Shown in pieces: positions 1-9,118 of a stretch of DNA of 64,000 bases; within the stretch, counting starts at the first letter, position 1; every line of letters begins with the position of its first letter. Origin of the DNA: JAITWN01 sp034002745 (GTDB lineage Bacteria; Pseudomonadota; Gammaproteobacteria; SZUA-140); NCBI GenBank assembly GCA_034002745.1, contig JAVEZY010000001.1:186001-250000 (forward strand). Reading direction: 5' to 3'. Below the pieces are notes generated by a model. It had not been told where the DNA came from, did not search any database, and saw only the letters and a list, made by a program, of their open reading frames with translations. A program made the position numbers and the translations under genes.

Positions 1-746
1 GCAGTGGCGAAAAGCTCGCGGCAATGCTCCTGCATTTCCCATAGCGCGTCGTCGTCGGCGGTCGCCGGCGGTGCGTGATGGAACGCGGTGTTCGGCTCGA
101 TGGTGAGCTGATAGTGCGATACGTGGGGCGCGCCGAGGGCAAGGGCCGCGCGCAGATCGGCCTGCGCACCGGCGACAGACTGTCCGGGGAGCCCGTACAT
201 CAGGTCGATGTTCCAGTTGTCGAAGCCGGCGGCGATGGCGCCTTCGGCGGCGCTTCTGGCGGCGGTGGCGTCGTGGATGCGGCCGATGCGGCGCAGCAGT
301 TCATCGTCCAGGCTCTGCACGCCGATCGACAGGCGGTTGATGCCGGCGGCTTTCAGTTCGGTCAGCCTGGCCTGATCCACCGTGCCCGGATTGGCTTCCA
401 GGGTGATCTCGGCGCCGGGGCGCAGCGGGACGCGGGCCCGGACCTCGGAAAGCAGGCGGTCCACCGACTCGGGCCGCAGCAGGCTGGGCGTGCCGCCGCC
501 GATGAAAACGGTTTCCACCGGCCGGCCCCACACCCGGGGCAGATCGTGCTCGAGGTCCGCAACCAGCGCTGCGATGTATTCGGATTCCGGAATGTCGCCG
601 CGCGGTTCGTGCGAGTTGAAGTCGCAGTACGGGCACTTGCGCGTGCACCAGGGCACATGGATATAGAGGGAGAGCGGCGGCGGAGCCTTGAAATCGGGAA
701 TCTGCGCCATGACTGGCGGGCGGATCCGGACCATGTCCCCGCTCAT
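1..746 (-). CDS. hemW: HemW, radical SAM heme chaperone (3' part cut by window edge)
   Basis: The product is a radical-SAM protein of the HemW family (oxygen-independent coproporphyrinogen oxidase-like), which binds heme and passes it to respiratory proteins. The N-terminal third contains the radical-SAM cluster motif CTRKCPYCDF (CxxxCxxC), followed by FIGGGTPS and NPGTVD, both typical of HemN/HemW. True HemN has an extra N-terminal extension that is missing here, so HemW is the better call. About 248 residues are visible and the C-terminus lies outside the window. The start overlaps the rdgB stop by four bases (ATGA), so the two are translationally coupled. An in-frame ATG at 734 is a possible alternative start. 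Confidence 0.93.
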   Translation of the reverse strand, partial: MSGDMVRIRPPVMAQIPDFKAPPPLSLYIHVPWCTRKCPYCDFNSHEPRGDIPESEYIAALVADLEHDLPRVWGRPVETVFIGGGTPSLLRPESVDRLLSEVRARVPLRPGAEITLEANPGTVDQARLTELKAAGINRLSIGVQSLDDELLRRIGRIHDATAARSAAEGAIAAGFDNWNIDLMYGLPGQSVAGAQADLRAALALGAPHVSHYQLTIEPNTAFHHAPPATADDDALWEMQEHCRELFAT

Positions 747-1369
747 GATGGAGCCGGCGTTTCCAGCGCGCGCAGCAGCGCCGCCAGCGCCTGGCCGCGA
801 TGGCTGAGCCGGTTCTTGGTTTCCGGCGCCAGTTCCGCGGCCGAGCGGCCATGGCCGGGCACCAGGAACACCGGATCGTAGCCGAAGCCGCCACTGCCTC
901 GCGGTTCGGTGAGGATGCTGCCCTCCCAGGTGCCCTGGCAGATGAGTGGTGTGGGATCGGCGGCGTGACGCAGCAGCACGATGACGCAGCGGAAGCGCGC
1001 CGAGCGCTCGTCCTCGGGAACGCCGGCAAGCGCGTCCAGCAACTTGCGTACGTTCGGGCCGCTGTCACCGCCGGGGCCGGCGTAGCGCGCCGAATGGATT
1101 CCGGGAGCGCCGTTCAGCGCGTCGACCTCCAGTCCGGAATCGTCGGCGAGGGCGGGCAGGCCGGTGTGCCGGGCCGCGTTCCGTGCCTTGATGATGGCGT
1201 TCTCGACGAAGGTGAGCCCGTTCTCCTCGGCTTCCGGCACGCCGAATTCGCTTTGCGAGCAGATGGCGATCCCGGTTCCGGCGAGGAGTTCCGCGAACTC
1301 GCGGAGCTTGCCCTGGTTCCCGCTGGCCAGAACGATGCGACGTTCCGCAGCGGACGCACGGACGTTCAT
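743..1369 (-). CDS. rdgB: dITP/XTP pyrophosphatase (RdgB/HAM1 family)
   Basis: This 208-residue protein belongs to the Ham1/RdgB family, which hydrolyses dITP, dXTP and their ribo forms to monophosphates and keeps deaminated purines out of DNA. The N-terminus carries the substrate-binding signature SGNQGKLREF, followed by ADDSGLEVDALNGAPGI, which holds the catalytic and metal-binding acidic residues, and SHRGQAL near the C-terminus. Length is normal. It sits between rph and hemW with ATGA overlaps at both ends, the common gammaproteobacterial order rph-rdgB-hemW, and is probably cotranscribed with them. Confidence 0.96.
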   Translation of the reverse strand: MNVRASAAERRIVLASGNQGKLREFAELLAGTGIAICSQSEFGVPEAEENGLTFVENAIIKARNAARHTGLPALADDSGLEVDALNGAPGIHSARYAGPGGDSGPNVRKLLDALAGVPEDERSARFRCVIVLLRHAADPTPLICQGTWEGSILTEPRGSGGFGYDPVFLVPGHGRSAAELAPETKNRLSHRGQALAALLRALETPAPS

Positions 1370-2094
1370 CGGCGGTCCGCGGTGCCGAGCGTTTCCTGCT
1401 GCAGGGTGATCAGGCGGCTGATGCCGGAGCGCGCGAGCTCGACCATGGCCAGCAGTTCGTCCATGCGGAAGGCGTGCCCCTCCGCAGTGCCCTGCAGCTC
1501 GATGAAGGCGCCGGCATCGTTCATGACCACGTTCATGTCGGTCTCGGCCTGCGAATCCTCGACATAGTCGAGGTCAAGCACCGGGACTCCCTTATAGATG
1601 CCGACCGAGACCGAGGCGACATAGCCATGGAGCGGGTTCTTGCTCAGCGCGCGCTGACGCATCAGTGTGGAAACTGCGTCCGCGAGCGCGACATAGCCGC
1701 CGGTGATGGCAGCGGTGCGGGTACCGCCGTCGGCCTGGAGGACGTCGCAGTCGATGGTGATGGTGCGTTCCCCCAGCGCATCCAGATTCGCCGCGGCGCG
1801 CAGCGAGCGGCCGATCAGGCGCTGGATTTCCAGGGTACGGCCACCCTGGCGACCGCGTGCGGCTTCGCGTTGCATGCGCTGGCCGGTGGATCGCGGCAGC
1901 ATGCCGTATTCGGCGGTTATCCAGCCGCGCCCCGTGCCCTTGAGGAAGGGGGGCACGCGTTGCTCGACGCTCGCGTTGCACAGTACGCGGGTATGACCGA
2001 ACTCGACCAATACGGAGCCTTCGGCATGACGGGTGTAATTACGGGTGATGGTGATTTCTCGCAAATCACCGGGGGCACGGCCGCTGGGACGCAT
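1366..2094 (-). CDS. rph: Ribonuclease PH
   Basis: RNase PH is a phosphorolytic 3'-5' exoribonuclease that trims tRNA 3' ends. The 242-residue protein begins MRPSGRAPGDLREI and contains EGSVLVEFGHTRVLC, GWITAEYGMLPRST and CDVLQADGGTRTAAITG, which are the conserved RNase PH blocks. The open frame runs about 160 codons further upstream, but that part is not RNase PH-like and covers the divergent yicC start, so I place the start at 2094. It is the first gene of the minus-strand set rph-rdgB-hemW. Confidence 0.96.
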   Translation of the reverse strand: MRPSGRAPGDLREITITRNYTRHAEGSVLVEFGHTRVLCNASVEQRVPPFLKGTGRGWITAEYGMLPRSTGQRMQREAARGRQGGRTLEIQRLIGRSLRAAANLDALGERTITIDCDVLQADGGTRTAAITGGYVALADAVSTLMRQRALSKNPLHGYVASVSVGIYKGVPVLDLDYVEDSQAETDMNVVMNDAGAFIELQGTAEGHAFRMDELLAMVELARSGISRLITLQQETLGTADRR

Positions 2095-2184
2095 CGGGTA
2101 AGGTTCCGTTGTATATCTGGTGTCTGAATCTGTGGGAGAATGAGTATACCCTATCGAACCCACGCGCCCGGAGGATTCTTCCGT

Positions 2185-3051
2185 TTGATCCGCAGCATGA
2201 CAGGTTTTGCCCGCCGTGAAGCCGGCTTTCCGCAAGGAACGCTGGTGTGGGAGTTGCGCACGCTCAATCATCGCTATCTCGACGTCGCGTTGCGGCTGCC
2301 AGAGGAATTCCGCGCCATAGAGCCGCGGGTGCGGGAGATGGTCGGTTCCTGCGTGCGACGGGGCAAGCTGGAAGCAGCGCTCCGCTATCAGGCCGGCGAG
2401 ACGGCCGCTGCTTCCTTCGAGCTGAATGAGGAGTTGGTGAATGGGCTGCTGGCCCTGCGGCAGCGCATCGCCGGCATGATGCCGGATGCGGCGCCGGTCA
2501 GTCCGATGGAGATCCTGAAGTGGCCCAACGTGCTGGTGCGGTTGGACGCGGATACGGCCGCGCTGCACGATGCCGCCCTGGGGCTGATCGAGGAGGCGCT
2601 CAAGGACCTCGATGAGGCGCGCACGCGGGAGGGCGGAGAGATTCGCACCCTGCTGCTGCAGCGCATCGCCGAGATCCGGCGCCAGGTGGCCGGAGTGCGG
2701 ACGCAGATGCCGGCAATCATGGAAAACCAGCGCTCCCGCCTGGTCGCCCGGCTATCGGAGCTGGAGGCGCGTTTCGACGCCGCGCGGTTGGAGCAGGAGA
2801 TGCTCTATCTGCTGCAAAAGGCCGATGTGGAAGAAGAGCTCGATCGCACGCTGGTCCACCTCGATGAGGTCGAGCGGGTCATCCAGGGCGACGGGGCCGT
2901 CGGTCGGCGGCTCGATTTCCTCATGCAGGAACTCAACCGCGAGGCAAATACCCTGGGTTCCAAGTCGATCGATGCCGCGACGACGCTGGCTTCGGTGGAG
3001 ATCAAGGTGGCCATCGAGCAGATGCGCGAACAGGTTCAAAATATAGAATGA
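2185..3051 (+). CDS. yicC: YicC family endoribonuclease-like protein
   Basis: This YicC/YloC-family protein (about 288 residues) starts with the conserved MIRSMTGFAR block. The family has been linked to RNA turnover and is usually next to gmk, as here. The start chosen is TTG at 2185: it lies nine bases after a good Shine-Dalgarno (GGAGGA at 2170-2175) and gives the conserved N-terminus, whereas the ATG at 2140 lacks both. The C-terminal half is rich in charged helices and ends with EIKVAIEQMREQVQNIE, typical of the family. The stop overlaps gmk by four bases. Confidence 0.93.
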   Translation: MIRSMTGFARREAGFPQGTLVWELRTLNHRYLDVALRLPEEFRAIEPRVREMVGSCVRRGKLEAALRYQAGETAAASFELNEELVNGLLALRQRIAGMMPDAAPVSPMEILKWPNVLVRLDADTAALHDAALGLIEEALKDLDEARTREGGEIRTLLLQRIAEIRRQVAGVRTQMPAIMENQRSRLVARLSELEARFDAARLEQEMLYLLQKADVEEELDRTLVHLDEVERVIQGDGAVGRRLDFLMQELNREANTLGSKSIDAATTLASVEIKVAIEQMREQVQNIE

Positions 3052-3764
3052 GCGACTTGGCGGGGGGCGGGGAGCGCGCCGATGCGCTGGTCTCGGATGC
3101 GGCGGCGGGCACGCTGTTCGTGATCTCGGCGCCATCGGGCGCGGGCAAGACCAGTCTGGTGAATGCGCTGGTCGCGGCCGAGCCCGAGGTCCGGGTATCG
3201 GTTTCCTACACCACACGCGCGCCGCGGCCGGGAGAGGTCGATGGGCGCGATTATCATTTCGTCGATCGCGACACTTTCCTGGCGATGGCGGCGGCGGACG
3301 AGTTTCTCGAGCACGCCTGCGTCTTCGATAATCATTACGGCACGTCGCGGGCGGCGGTTCGGGCCTGCCTGGAGGCCGGCCGGGACGTGATCCTGGAGAT
3401 CGACTGGCAGGGGGCGAGGCAGGTCCGTGCGCTTGCGCCTGCAGCGATCGGCATCTTCGTATTGCCGCCTTCCATCGATGTGCTGCGCCAGCGACTGCAG
3501 TCGCGGCGCCAGGATACGCCCGAGGTCATCGAACGCCGCATGCGCGGTGCGTTGAGCGAAATGTCCCATTATGACGAATACGATTATCTGGTCGTGAACG
3601 GCGATTTCGAAGCCGCCGTCGCCGACCTGCGGGCGATCATCCGCGCCCGCCGCCTGCGCGCCTCGGCGCAATCACGGTCCCACGCCGGCCTGCTTGCCGG
3701 CTTGCGGATCGATGAGGCGGCCGAGGGGAGCGGCCGGGTGCCAAAGACGCCGAAACCGGTATAA
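3048..3764 (+). CDS. gmk: Guanylate kinase
   Basis: Guanylate kinase phosphorylates GMP to GDP with ATP and controls GTP and (p)ppGpp precursor supply. The protein shows the P-loop SAPSGAGKTS near residue 30, the GMP-binding stretch VSYTTRAPRPGEVDG, and EIDWQGARQVR. At 238 residues it is longer than the usual 205-210 because of an extra N-terminus of about 20 residues and a loose C-terminal tail of about 30. It overlaps yicC by ATGA and is followed by rpoZ and spoT, the classic gmk-rpoZ-spoT arrangement. Confidence 0.97.
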   Translation: MSDLAGGGERADALVSDAAAGTLFVISAPSGAGKTSLVNALVAAEPEVRVSVSYTTRAPRPGEVDGRDYHFVDRDTFLAMAAADEFLEHACVFDNHYGTSRAAVRACLEAGRDVILEIDWQGARQVRALAPAAIGIFVLPPSIDVLRQRLQSRRQDTPEVIERRMRGALSEMSHYDEYDYLVVNGDFEAAVADLRAIIRARRLRASAQSRSHAGLLAGLRIDEAAEGSGRVPKTPKPV

Positions 3765-3765
3765 T
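3738..3765 (+). promoter_or_regulatory. Candidate internal sigma-70 promoter for rpoZ-spoT
   Basis: A perfect TATAAT lies at 3760-3765, with GTGCCA at 3738-3743 as a 4/6 match to the -35 hexamer and a 16-base spacer. It overlaps the last codons of gmk and lies about 37 bases before the rpoZ start, so it could give rpoZ-spoT its own promoter. This rests on sequence match only. Confidence 0.45.
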
Positions 3766-3801
3766 GGCCGAATCATCAACATACGGTATTTCTGGAGAGC
3801 C

Positions 3802-4128
3802 ATGGCACGCATCACTGTAGAAGATTGTCTGAAAAGGGTGCCCAACCGTTTCGATCTCGTGCTGATCGCCAGCAAGCGGGCGCGGCAGCTGAATCTCGGC
3901 AAGGATCCGGTGGTGCCCTGGGACAACGACAAGCCGACGGTAGTCGCACTGCGCGAGATCGCCATCGGCGCAATCGACAGTTCGGTGCTGGCCGAAGCCG
4001 GTCCCGAAGAGCAGCGCGATGCCGCCCTGGACGACCAGGGACTGCGCGAGCGGTTGCGGCAGGAGTTGCAGCAGGAACTGCAGGATTTCCGCCCGGAGTC
4101 GCCTGAATCCGAGCAGGAGCGGGATTAA
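3802..4128 (+). CDS. rpoZ: RNA polymerase omega subunit
   Basis: Omega is the small subunit that stabilises beta-prime in RNA polymerase. The N-terminus MARITVEDCLKRVPNRFDLV and the following ASKRARQL block are diagnostic. The start at 3802 follows GGAG at 3794-3797. The protein is 108 residues, somewhat longer than the 90 of E. coli, with a glutamate- and glutamine-rich tail. It lies between gmk and spoT as in most gammaproteobacteria. Confidence 0.96.
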   Translation: MARITVEDCLKRVPNRFDLVLIASKRARQLNLGKDPVVPWDNDKPTVVALREIAIGAIDSSVLAEAGPEEQRDAALDDQGLRERLRQELQQELQDFRPESPESEQERD

Positions 4129-4153
4129 GGCCGCCTCGTGACCGGAACCGCCC

Positions 4154-6385
4154 TTGAAACGCTCCGAGCAGATCTTTCATGTCGAGCAGCCTGAAATTTC
4201 AGATCCCGACCTGCTGCTCGAGGATCTGTGCTCGGAGCTGCAGACCTATCTCGACCCTCCCCAGATAAGCGAGGTCCGGCGCGCTCACCAGTTCAGCGCC
4301 CGGGCCCATGAGGGCCAGCAAAGGCTCTCCGGCGAACCCTACATCAGCCATCCCCTCGCGGTTGCCGGCATCCTCGCCGAGATGCGCATGAATACCGAAT
4401 GCATCGTCGCGGCACTGCTCCACGACGTCATCGAGGACACGCCCACCGCGCGGGAACAGATCGCCGAGCAGTTCGGGGAAGACGTCGCTCATCTGGTCGA
4501 TGGCGTCAGCAAGCTGACCCAGATCCAGTTCGAAAGCCGTCGCGAGGCCCAGGCCGAGAACTTCCGCAAGATGCTCCTGGCGATGGTGCAGGACATCCGC
4601 GTCATCATCATCAAGCTCGCCGACCGCCTGCATAACATGCGCACCATTGGTGCCTGCGCGCCGGACAAGCGGCGGCGCATTGCCCATGAAACCCTGGAGA
4701 TCTACGCGCCGATCGCCAACCGGCTGGGCATGAACGTGATGCGGACCGAACTGCAGGAGCTCGGCTTCGCTGTCTACTACCCCATGCGCTATCGGGTGCT
4801 CGCCGAATCGGTCCGCAAGGCGCGCGGCAATCGCCGCGAGATCGTCACCAAGATCAAGGTGGCGCTCGAGGAGCGGCTGAGTCACGACGGACTGCCTTGC
4901 CGGGTGGTGGGGCGCGAGAAGAGCCTGTACAGCATCTACCTGAAGATGCGCACCAAGCGTCTGAGCTTCGCCGAGGTGTTCGACGTCTATGCCTTCCGCA
5001 TCGTCGTGGACAGCGTGGACGCCTGCTATCGCGCCCTCGGCGCCGTGCACAATCTGTACAAGCCGGTGCCCGGCAAGTTCAAGGACTACATCGCCATTCC
5101 CAAGGCGAATGGCTACCAGTCGCTGCATACCGTGCTGTTCGGCCCGTTCGGCGTGCACATCGAGGTGCAGATGCGCTCCGAGGACATGGAGAAGGTCGCC
5201 GAGGCGGGCGTGGCAGCGCACTGGTTGTACAAGGTGGGCGACAGCGGGTCCGCCAGCGGTACCGAAAAGCGCGTGCGCGAGTGGATGAGCGGCCTGCTCG
5301 AAATGCAGAAGAGCGCCGGCAACTCGCTGGAGTTCCTGGAGAACGTGAAGATCGACCTGTTCCCGGACGAGGTCTACGTCTTCACGCCCCGCGGCCGCAT
5401 CCTCGCTCTTCCCCGAGGCGCTACGCCCGTGGATTTCGCCTATGCGGTGCATACCGATCTCGGCAATACCTGCGTCGCCGCCAAAGTCGATCGCCGCCTC
5501 TCGCCGCTCTCCTCGACGCTGCAGAGCGGGCAGACGGTGGAAGTGATCGCATCCCCCGGCGCGCGGCCCAATCCGGCCTGGCTCAGCTGGGTGGTCACCG
5601 GCAAGGCCCGCGCCAATATCCGCAGCTTTCTGAAGAACCTCAAGCGCGAGGAATCGGTGGAACTCGGCCGCCGATTGTTCGAGCGCGCGCTGCATAATGC
5701 CGTAGGCCACGGACCCGAGGAGATCGCAGCAAAGGACATGGATCTGCTGCTCGCCGACTTCAAGTGCGAGCGCGCGGAGCAGCTCTACGAGGACATCGGT
5801 CTCGGCAACCGCCTGGCGCCGCTGCTCGTGCGCCGACTGGTAGAGCTCACGAGCGCGAGCGGGCGGCGCGGCAATCGCGCCATCAAGCACGTGTTCTCGC
5901 GCTACATGCCATCGTGGCTCGGAGGGTCCAAGACAGGGGCGGCGCCGCTCGCCATCAAGGGCACCGAGGGAATGGTCGTCACCTTTGCCAAGTGCTGCTA
6001 TCCGCTGCCCGGCGATCCGATCCAGGGCTTTGTCACTTCGGGCCGCGGCATCGTCGTCCATGCCGAGTCATGCAAGAACGTCAAGGAATTCCGCAATCAG
6101 CCGGAACGATGGATCGATGTCCAGTGGGAGCGCGAGATCAAGGGCGAATTCCCGGTGGAGATCCGGGTCGATGCGCTGAACCGTCGGGGCGTGCTCGCGA
6201 CCATCGCCGCGGTCATCGCCGATATGGATGTCAACATCAACAACGTGTCCATCGAAGAGCATGATGGCAAGTACAGTTCGATACAGTTCGTGATCGCCGT
6301 GAACAATCGCGTGCACCTCGCGCGAGTCATGCGCCGCATCCGCACCATCGAGCACGTGATCAAGATTGTCCGCAAGAAGGCCTGA
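4154..6385 (+). CDS. spoT: Bifunctional (p)ppGpp synthetase/hydrolase SpoT
   Basis: This 743-residue RSH protein makes and degrades (p)ppGpp, the stringent-response alarmone. The hydrolase half has the intact HD site (H52; HDVIEDT from H90), so hydrolysis should work. The synthetase half includes GREKSLYSIYLKM, FDVYAFRIVV and GVAAHWLYK. It is followed by a TGS domain (VFTPRGRILALPRGATPVDF), a conserved-cysteine zinc-finger region (AKCCYPLPGDPI) and a C-terminal ACT domain (DALNRRGVLATI). An intact HD motif and position next to rpoZ favour SpoT over RelA. The start is TTG at 4154 with no strong ribosome site; no in-frame ATG lies nearby. Confidence 0.96.
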   Translation: MKRSEQIFHVEQPEISDPDLLLEDLCSELQTYLDPPQISEVRRAHQFSARAHEGQQRLSGEPYISHPLAVAGILAEMRMNTECIVAALLHDVIEDTPTAREQIAEQFGEDVAHLVDGVSKLTQIQFESRREAQAENFRKMLLAMVQDIRVIIIKLADRLHNMRTIGACAPDKRRRIAHETLEIYAPIANRLGMNVMRTELQELGFAVYYPMRYRVLAESVRKARGNRREIVTKIKVALEERLSHDGLPCRVVGREKSLYSIYLKMRTKRLSFAEVFDVYAFRIVVDSVDACYRALGAVHNLYKPVPGKFKDYIAIPKANGYQSLHTVLFGPFGVHIEVQMRSEDMEKVAEAGVAAHWLYKVGDSGSASGTEKRVREWMSGLLEMQKSAGNSLEFLENVKIDLFPDEVYVFTPRGRILALPRGATPVDFAYAVHTDLGNTCVAAKVDRRLSPLSSTLQSGQTVEVIASPGARPNPAWLSWVVTGKARANIRSFLKNLKREESVELGRRLFERALHNAVGHGPEEIAAKDMDLLLADFKCERAEQLYEDIGLGNRLAPLLVRRLVELTSASGRRGNRAIKHVFSRYMPSWLGGSKTGAAPLAIKGTEGMVVTFAKCCYPLPGDPIQGFVTSGRGIVVHAESCKNVKEFRNQPERWIDVQWEREIKGEFPVEIRVDALNRRGVLATIAAVIADMDVNINNVSIEEHDGKYSSIQFVIAVNNRVHLARVMRRIRTIEHVIKIVRKKA

Positions 6386-6411
6386 GCGCCGCAGAACAAG
6401 AGGGTGGAAGC

Positions 6412-6807
6412 TTGGAACGACAGATCGTCAGCACCACGGCCGCGCCAGCGGCGATAGGTACCTATTCACAGGCTGTGCGCGTGGGGGACGCGGTATACCT
6501 GTCCGGCCAGATCCCGCTCGACCCCGCGACGATGCGGATGGTCGAGGGAGACTTCGCCGCCGCCGCGACGCAGGTGTTCGAAAACCTGAAAGCGGTGGCC
6601 GAAGCCGCCGGCGGCTCGCTCGCCGATGTGGTCAAGCTGAATGTCTTCCTGGTCGACCTCGGCACTTTTGCCGTGGTCAACGAAATCATGGAGCGCTTTT
6701 TCTCCGCGCCTTTCCCCGCCCGCGCCGTGGTTCAGGTCGCGGCGCTGCCGCGCGGCGCCGCCATAGAAGCCGACGCCATCATGCATGTGGGCGCCGGCCG
6801 GCGCTGA
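6412..6807 (+). CDS. ridA: RidA family enamine/imine deaminase
   Basis: RidA hydrolyses reactive 2-aminoacrylate and related imines released by PLP enzymes such as threonine dehydratase. The 131-residue protein has the family pattern: GTYSQAV near the N-terminus, YLSGQIPLDP, and the C-terminal ARAVVQVAALPRGAAIE containing the conserved catalytic-pocket arginine. The start is TTG at 6412 after a purine-rich site (GAGGGTGGAAG). It sits directly downstream of spoT and before recG, an arrangement frequent in gammaproteobacteria. Confidence 0.94.
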   Translation: MERQIVSTTAAPAAIGTYSQAVRVGDAVYLSGQIPLDPATMRMVEGDFAAAATQVFENLKAVAEAAGGSLADVVKLNVFLVDLGTFAVVNEIMERFFSAPFPARAVVQVAALPRGAAIEADAIMHVGAGRR

Positions 6808-6844
6808 AGCATTGGCTGTCGCGTCCGGTCCCGGGCGGGCGACG

Positions 6845-8941
6845 ATGCGGATCTTGCCTTCATCGCCGGTGACGGCGCTCAAGGGCGTGGCCGCGGGCAC
6901 CGCCTCGCGGCTGTCGCGCCTGGACGTCCATACCGTGCTGGATCTGCTCCTGCATCTGCCGAGCGCCTATCAGGATCGCAGCCGCATCGCCGCCATCGGC
7001 AGCCTGCGGGCCGGTGATGTGACCGGTGTGCGGGGAGAGGTGCTGCTTACCCAGATGCGTCCGGGGCGCCGCGCCACGCTCACTGCCCGCATCACTGATG
7101 GCACCGGTATTCTGCAGCTGCGCTTCTTCAATCCGCATGCAGGACTTCGCGAACTGCTGGCGCGTGGCGCGCGCGTCCATTGTTACGGTGAAGTACGCGG
7201 CGCCGCTGGCATGGCGGAGATGGTCCATCCCGAGTGCCGCGAGGATGATGGCGGTGCCCTCGAAGGGGATGCCGTCCTGATTCCTGTCTATCCCGCTACG
7301 GCGGGATTGCACCAGGCGACTCTGCGCAGCATCGTGGGTCGGGGTCTGCAGGCGCTCGACATCGAAGCCTCGGCATCGGAAGACGCCTTCAGTGAACTGC
7401 TCCCGGATGATCTGCTGCGCCGTCATGGGCTCCCCCGACTGCGCGATGCGCTGCTCTGCGTGCACCGGCCACCGCTCGATGCCGATGCGGCCGCATTGCT
7501 CGACGGCCGTCATCCGGCCCGCCGCCGCCTCTCGCTGGAGGAACTGGTGGCGCATCAGCTCAGCATGCGGAGCCTGCGCGAGCGTCGCGGCAATCAGCGC
7601 GCGCCGGTGATCAAGCCCGATGAGGGCGGGCTGCGGGACCGATTCCTCGACCGCCTTCCTTTCCGTCTCACCGCCGCCCAGCGCCGGGTCATCGATGAGA
7701 TCGATGCGGATCTGGCGCTCCCGCATCCCATGCAGCGTCTGCTGCAGGGAGACGTTGGATCCGGCAAGACGGCGGTCGCCGCCGCGGCGGCGCTGGCCGC
7801 GGTGGAGTCGGGCTATCAGGCCGTGGTGATGGCGCCGACCGAGCTGCTCGCCGAGCAGCATTATCGCAACCTGCGACAATGGCTGGACCCGATCGGCGTC
7901 GAGTTGCGCTGGCTAAGCGGCGGAATGCGCGCGCGGGAGCGACAGGGCGTGCTCGCCGATCTGACCGAGGGCACTGCGCAGGTGATCGTGGGCACGCATG
8001 CCCTGTTCCAGGAGGATGTGGTCTTCGCCAGGCTGGGCCTGCTGGTGATCGACGAGCAGCATCGCTTCGGTGTGCACCAGCGTCTGGCGTTGCGCGAGAA
8101 GGGCCGTACCGGGGCGCGCTATCCGCACCAGCTGATCATGACGGCAACCCCCATCCCCCGAACCCTGATGATGACGGGCTATGCCGATCTGGACTGCTCG
8201 GTCATCGACGAACTGCCGCCGGGCCGGCAACCGATCACCACTGTCGTGTTGCCCGATACCAGACGCGATGAGGTGCTGGAGCGGGTGCGGGAAGCCTGCC
8301 GTCAGGGGCGTCAAGCCTATTGGGTCTGCACGCTGATCGAGGAATCGGAAGCGCTGCAATGCCAGGCCGCGACCGAAACGGCGGCCACGCTGATGGCGGC
8401 GCTGTCCGGATTGACCGTCGGCCTGGTCCACGGCAGGCTGAAGCCTGCCGAGAAGGAGGCCGCGATGACAGCGTTCAAGCGCGGGGACATCGATCTGCTC
8501 GTTGCTACCACGGTGATCGAGGTCGGCGTGGACGTGCCGAATGCGAGTCTTATGATCGTGGAGAACGCCGAGCGGCTCGGTCTGGCTCAGCTCCATCAAT
8601 TGCGCGGCAGAGTGGGAAGGGGCAGCGAAAAAAGCGCCTGTGTCTTGATGTATCATAGCCCCTTGTCCGAGCGGGGGCGCGCACGCCTCGCCGTATTGCG
8701 CGACACCGCCGATGGATTCGCCATCGCCGCGCGTGATCTGGAGTTGCGTGGTCCCGGCGAGCTGCTCGGCGTGCGGCAGGCGGGAGAAATGCGCCTGCGC
8801 GCGGCGGATCTGCGGCGCGATGGTGACCTGGTTCCGCTTGCCGCGGAAACCGCGGAGCGGCTGCTGCGCGATGATCCGTTGCGCTCCGCGGCCCTGGTGC
8901 GGCGGTGGCTGGAGAATCGGCCGCAGTACGGCGCGGTATAG
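6845..8941 (+). CDS. recG: ATP-dependent DNA helicase RecG
   Basis: RecG is a superfamily 2 helicase that regresses stalled replication forks and processes branched DNA. The N-terminal third is the wedge/OB domain. The helicase core follows with motif I GDVGSGKT, motif II DEQH, motif III TATPIPRT and motif VI QLRGRVGRG, and a C-terminal RecG block (ARDLELRGPGELLGVRQAG). With the start at 6845 the protein is 698 residues, close to E. coli's 693. The frame is open 20 codons further upstream, but that would run into ridA. Confidence 0.96.
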   Translation: MRILPSSPVTALKGVAAGTASRLSRLDVHTVLDLLLHLPSAYQDRSRIAAIGSLRAGDVTGVRGEVLLTQMRPGRRATLTARITDGTGILQLRFFNPHAGLRELLARGARVHCYGEVRGAAGMAEMVHPECREDDGGALEGDAVLIPVYPATAGLHQATLRSIVGRGLQALDIEASASEDAFSELLPDDLLRRHGLPRLRDALLCVHRPPLDADAAALLDGRHPARRRLSLEELVAHQLSMRSLRERRGNQRAPVIKPDEGGLRDRFLDRLPFRLTAAQRRVIDEIDADLALPHPMQRLLQGDVGSGKTAVAAAAALAAVESGYQAVVMAPTELLAEQHYRNLRQWLDPIGVELRWLSGGMRARERQGVLADLTEGTAQVIVGTHALFQEDVVFARLGLLVIDEQHRFGVHQRLALREKGRTGARYPHQLIMTATPIPRTLMMTGYADLDCSVIDELPPGRQPITTVVLPDTRRDEVLERVREACRQGRQAYWVCTLIEESEALQCQAATETAATLMAALSGLTVGLVHGRLKPAEKEAAMTAFKRGDIDLLVATTVIEVGVDVPNASLMIVENAERLGLAQLHQLRGRVGRGSEKSACVLMYHSPLSERGRARLAVLRDTADGFAIAARDLELRGPGELLGVRQAGEMRLRAADLRRDGDLVPLAAETAERLLRDDPLRSAALVRRWLENRPQYGAV

Positions 8942-9118
8942 CTGTTGGAGCCGATCGGGGGCGCCGCGGTGGGAGCGGGGCGAGAGCGGGAGTCCGCGCT
9001 CGGGTTGGGTAGACTGGATCCGCCGACTGCACCGCACCCTGCCGGTGCAATTTTCAGCGAACTGCCAAAAGGAATGCGCCGGGCGCCGGTGCCTACTACG
9101 GGCGAACTTACGACATCG

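Noticed and set aside
4199..6061. 620-codon open frame antisense to spoT
   Set aside because: High GC leaves few stops; the protein is low-complexity, His/Asp/Leu-rich and lies fully over a conserved gene.
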